From CAYVUB01 sp964454675 (GTDB lineage Bacteria; Bacteroidota; Bacteroidia; Flavobacteriales; Flavobacteriaceae), in the NCBI GenBank assembly GCA_964454675.1, contig CAYVUB010000057.1, positions 1 through 7,349 on the forward strand: 7,349 nucleotides of DNA. The letters run 5' to 3'. Below are positions 4,447 to 7,349 of the stretch, one piece after another. The notes under the pieces are model-generated. The model did not search any database and was not told the DNA's origin. It worked only from the letters and a program-made list of their open reading frames with translations. The translations under genes were made by a program, and so were the position numbers. Every line of letters begins with the position of its first letter. The stretch's first letter is position 1.

Positions 4447-7349
4447 TTAATTATAATTAAATTCTTCTTTGGCTTTCATCATTTCATTGAATTCCTCTTT
4501 AGAACCAACGATAATTGTTTCATAACGTTTCATACCGGTTCCGGCAGGAATTCTATGACCTACAATAACATTTTCTTTCAAGCCTTCAAGATCATCAATC
4601 TTAGCGCTTACAGCTGCTTCGTTAAGAACTTTGGTAGTTTCCTGGAACGATGCCGCAGAAATGAACGATTTGGTTTGCAACGACGCTCTTGTAATACCTT
4701 GTAATATAGGCGTTGCGGTTGCCGGTTGTGCATCTCTGGCTGTAACTAATTGTTTGTCTTCTCTGCGTAAGATTGAGTTTTCATCTCTTAACTCGCGTAC
4801 AGTTACAATTTGTCCAGGTTTTAATGTAGAAGAATCTCCCGCATCTTCAACCACTTTCATTCCGAAGATTTTATCATTCTCTTCAATGAAATCAGATTTG
4901 TGAACCAATTGATCCTCTAAGAAAATTGTATCTCCGGAATCAATGATTTGTACTTTACGCATCATTTGTCTTACAACAACTTCAAAGTGCTTGTCATTGA
5001 TTTTCACACCTTGCAAACGGTAAACTTCCTGTACTTCATTTACCAGATATTGCTGTACCGCTGCAGGACCTTTGATATTCAAGATATCATCTGGCGTTAT
5101 TGAACCGTCTGATAAAGGCATACCTGCTTTAACATAATCATTTTCCTGAACAAGAATTTGATTTGATAGTTTTACCAGATATTTTTTAACTTCACCCAGT
5201 TTTGATTCTATAACAATCTCACGGTTACCTCTTTTGATTTTTCCGAAAGATACCACACCGTCAATCTCACTTACTACAGCAGGATTTGAAGGGTTACGAG
5301 CCTCGAACAACTCGGTTACACGTGGTAAACCTCCTGTAATATCACCGGCTTTTGCCGATTTACGAGGTATTTTAACCAATACTTTACCTACGTTAATTTT
5401 CTCACCATCATTAATCATCAAGTGAGCACCAACAGGCAAGTTGTATGAACGGATAATATTGCCTTTTGAATCTTCAATATGCAAGGTAGGTATCAGCTTT
5501 TTGTTTCTTGATTCTGAAATTACTTTTTCCTGGAAACCTGTTTGCTCATCAATTTCTACCTGATAAGTAACACCTTGCTCAATGTTTTCATAAGCTACTT
5601 TTCCTGCAAATTCAGAAATAATCACACCGTTGTATGGATCCCACTGGCAAATAACATCACCGCGTTTCACTTTATCGCCCGGTTTTACATAAATGAATGA
5701 ACCATAAGGGATATTGCTGGTACTTAGTGCTATTCCTGTTTTTGCATCTACAAGTTTAAATTCTGAAGTTCTTGAAATCACGACATCTACTGCATTACCT
5801 GCATTGTCTGTTCCTTTTACAACTTTTAAATCTTCAATTTCTGCAATACCGTCAAATTTAACAGTCAATTTATTTTCTTCTGAAATGTTACCTGCAATAC
5901 CTCCTACGTGGAATGTACGAAGTGTTAACTGTGTACCCGGTTCACCAATAGATTGTGCTGCCACAACTCCAACGGCTTCACCGCGCTGTACCATTTTACC
6001 TGTTGCAAGGTTACGACCGTAACATTTTGCACAAATACCTTGGTGTGCTTCACAGGTTAATGCTGAACGTACTTCAATAGATTCTATTGGAGATTCGCCA
6101 ATACGTTTTGCGATTGTTTCGTTAATATGTTCACCTGCATGCACAAGAATTTCTTCTGTTAATGGGTTGTAAACATCATTTAAAGACGTTCTACCTACGA
6201 TTCTGTCTTCAAGGTTTTCAATAATTTCTTCATTCTTTTTTAATGCAGAAACTTCAATACCTCTTAATGTACCACAATCTTCGCTATAGATGATTACATC
6301 TTGCGAAACGTCAACCAAACGACGGGTTAAATACCCTGCATCGGCTGTTTTTAACGCTGTATCGGCAAGACCTTTACGGGCACCGTGTGTTGAGATGAAA
6401 TATTCTAAAATTGAAAGTCCTTCTTTAAAGTTTGAAAGAATAGGATTCTCGATAATCTCACCACCACCTGCGTTTGATTTTTTAGGTTTTGCCATCAATC
6501 CACGCATACCGGTAAGCTGACGTATCTGCTCCTTAGATCCACGCGCTCCGGAATCAAGCATCATATACACAGAGTTAAAACCTTGCTGATCTTCACGGAT
6601 ACGTTTCATGGACAACTCTGTCAATTCTGCATTGGTTGATGTCCAAATATCAATTACCTGGTTGTAACGTTCATTGTTGGTAATAAGACCCATGTTATAG
6701 TTTGCCATAATACCGTCAACCTCTGTATTTGCTCTGTCAATCATTCCTTGTTTTTCGGCAGGAATAATGATATCACCTAAACTGAATGATAAACCACCCT
6801 GGAATGCAAATTTGAAACCTAAGTCTTTAATTTGATCTAAAAATTCGGCTGTTTCAGGCACGCTGGTTGCTTTCAAAATATCACCAATAATATCTCTTAA
6901 GGATTTTTTGGTTAATACCTGATTGATATATCCTGCTGCCGAAGGTACTTTTTCGTTGAATAGTACACGCCCAACAGTTGTTTCAATAATTTGAGGAACT
7001 AACTCGCCATCAGCATTAAAATCTAAAGTTCTTACTTTGATAGTTGCATTAAGATCTACTTTTCTTTCATTGTAAGCAATGTTTACCTCTTCAGCAGAAT
7101 AGAACGTTAAACCTTCACCTTTAACTTTTACGCTATCGGTAGATTTACGCTGCTTAGTCATATAGTAAAGCCCAAGAACCATGTCTTGAGAAGGCACTGT
7201 TACCGGCGAACCATTTGCCGGATTCAAGATATTATGTGATGCCAGCATTAACAGTTGTGATTCCAAAATAGCTTCCGGTCCTAATGGTAAATGCACCGCC
7301 ATCTGGTCACCGTCAAAATCGGCGTTGAATGCCGTACAAACTAACGGGT
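4447..7349 (-). CDS. rpoC: DNA-directed RNA polymerase beta' subunit, C-terminal two thirds (partial)
   Basis: This is the catalytic beta' subunit of RNA polymerase. The reading frame is open through the right edge; the Met at 7300-7302 is internal, because the codons before it read NADFDGDQ. Together with that Met this is the invariant Mg-binding motif whose three aspartates hold the catalytic metal. The visible part is 966 codons; the N-terminal third (clamp, first zinc site) lies outside. Counting from that Met: bridge helix about 290-330 (ISTHGARKGLADTALKTADA, 303-322); zinc site Cys343, Cys417, Cys424 and Cys427; trigger loop starting AVGVVAAQSIGEPGTQLTLR (443-462) and FHVGG. It is interrupted by an insertion of about 175 residues (about 476-650), placed like SI3 of E. 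coli. The loop resumes at GGLPRVTELFEARNP (657-671). All core residues I checked are present, with no frameshift. The gene is normally co-transcribed after rpoB, upstream of this window. Confidence 0.98.
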   Translation of the reverse strand, partial: PLVCTAFNADFDGDQMAVHLPLGPEAILESQLLMLASHNILNPANGSPVTVPSQDMVLGLYYMTKQRKSTDSVKVKGEGLTFYSAEEVNIAYNERKVDLNATIKVRTLDFNADGELVPQIIETTVGRVLFNEKVPSAAGYINQVLTKKSLRDIIGDILKATSVPETAEFLDQIKDLGFKFAFQGGLSFSLGDIIIPAEKQGMIDRANTEVDGIMANYNMGLITNNERYNQVIDIWTSTNAELTELSMKRIREDQQGFNSVYMMLDSGARGSKEQIRQLTGMRGLMAKPKKSNAGGGEIIENPILSNFKEGLSILEYFISTHGARKGLADTALKTADAGYLTRRLVDVSQDVIIYSEDCGTLRGIEVSALKKNEEIIENLEDRIVGRTSLNDVYNPLTEEILVHAGEHINETIAKRIGESPIESIEVRSALTCEAHQGICAKCYGRNLATGKMVQRGEAVGVVAAQSIGEPGTQLTLRTFHVGGIAGNISEENKLTVKFDGIAEIEDLKVVKGTDNAGNAVDVVISRTSEFKLVDAKTGIALSTSNIPYGSFIYVKPGDKVKRGDVICQWDPYNGVIISEFAGKVAYENIEQGVTYQVEIDEQTGFQEKVISESRNKKLIPTLHIEDSKGNIIRSYNLPVGAHLMINDGEKINVGKVLVKIPRKSAKAGDITGGLPRVTELFEARNPSNPAVVSEIDGVVSFGKIKRGNREIVIESKLGEVKKYLVKLSNQILVQENDYVKAGMPLSDGSITPDDILNIKGPAAVQQYLVNEVQEVYRLQGVKINDKHFEVVVRQMMRKVQIIDSGDTIFLEDQLVHKSDFIEENDKIFGMKVVEDAGDSSTLKPGQIVTVRELRDENSILRREDKQLVTARDAQPATATPILQGITRASLQTKSFISAASFQETTKVLNEAAVSAKIDDLEGLKENVIVGHRIPAGTGMKRYETIIVGSKEEFNEMMKAKEEFNYN
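5353..5877 (-). other. SI3-like insertion splitting the RpoC trigger loop
   Basis: This segment codes for about 175 residues between the first trigger-loop helix (ending near GNISEEN) and the second (starting near GDITGGLPR). It is beta-rich with recurring Gly/Pro/Asp turns such as VKPGDKVKRGDVICQWDP and INDGEKINVGKVLVKIP. These look like sandwich-barrel hybrid motifs, the fold of the E. coli SI3 insertion at the same place. The boundaries are approximate. In E. coli the insertion affects trigger-loop folding, pausing and transcript cleavage. Confidence 0.65.

Noticed and set aside
4631..6520. Four plus-strand open frames antisense to rpoC (4631-4903, 5234-5425, 5714-6022, 6290-6520)
   Set aside because: They are shadows of the conserved rpoC reading frame, with no family features.
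7300..7302. ATG at this position as the start of rpoC
   Set aside because: The codons to its right continue in frame as PLVCTAFNADFDGDQ, the invariant core of RpoC, so it is an internal methionine.

Overview
The window is ordinary chromosomal sequence of a member of the Bacteroidota. This rests on the gene families and their order (a DUF4293 membrane protein divergent from rho; a DUF3467 protein just downstream of rpoC), on the Asn/Gln-rich insertion in Rho, on AT-rich spacers with no Shine-Dalgarno sequences but A-rich stretches before the start codons, and on promoter-like TAnnTTTG boxes. I cannot fix the class; a Flavobacteriia-like lineage is plausible. The content is mainly housekeeping: transcription termination (Rho), the RNA polymerase beta' subunit, two small conserved proteins of unknown function, and one acyl-CoA/acetate CoA-transferase family enzyme.

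Layout. 1-75: a pair of inverted REP-like palindromes lying exactly at the window edge. 75-296 (+): a reading-frame remnant resembling the C-terminal end of DUF6973-type proteins, probably broken at the repeat and running into the tail of the next gene. 231-1502 (-): acetyl-CoA hydrolase/4-hydroxybutyrate CoA-transferase family protein with its own likely promoter. 1602-1631 (-): intrinsic terminator of the next gene. 1661-2071 (-): DUF4293 four-helix membrane protein. 2072-2299: divergent control region with a promoter for DUF4293, a weaker candidate for rho and a strong hairpin in the rho leader. 2300-3985 (+): rho, with a disordered insertion of about 140 residues. 4004-4041: a perfect 38-nt palindrome acting as a two-way terminator between convergent rho and the DUF3467 gene. 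4040-4354 (-): DUF3467 protein. 4363-4441: an imperfect inverted-repeat pair separating it from rpoC. 4447-7349 (-): the 3' two thirds of rpoC, which runs off the right edge.

How the parts relate. Rho and RpoC act on the same machine: Rho is the hexameric helicase that terminates transcripts, and RpoC is the catalytic subunit of the polymerase it dislodges. The DUF3467 gene lies directly behind rpoC on the same strand and may be read as the tail of that operon. DUF4293 and rho share a divergent regulatory region. The CoA-transferase gene looks metabolically unrelated and independently transcribed. I found no mobile-element gene, CRISPR array, tRNA or rRNA, and no evidence of a new multi-gene system. 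The features most worth following up are the condensate-type disordered region of Rho, the rho leader hairpin, and the two kinds of palindromic repeat.
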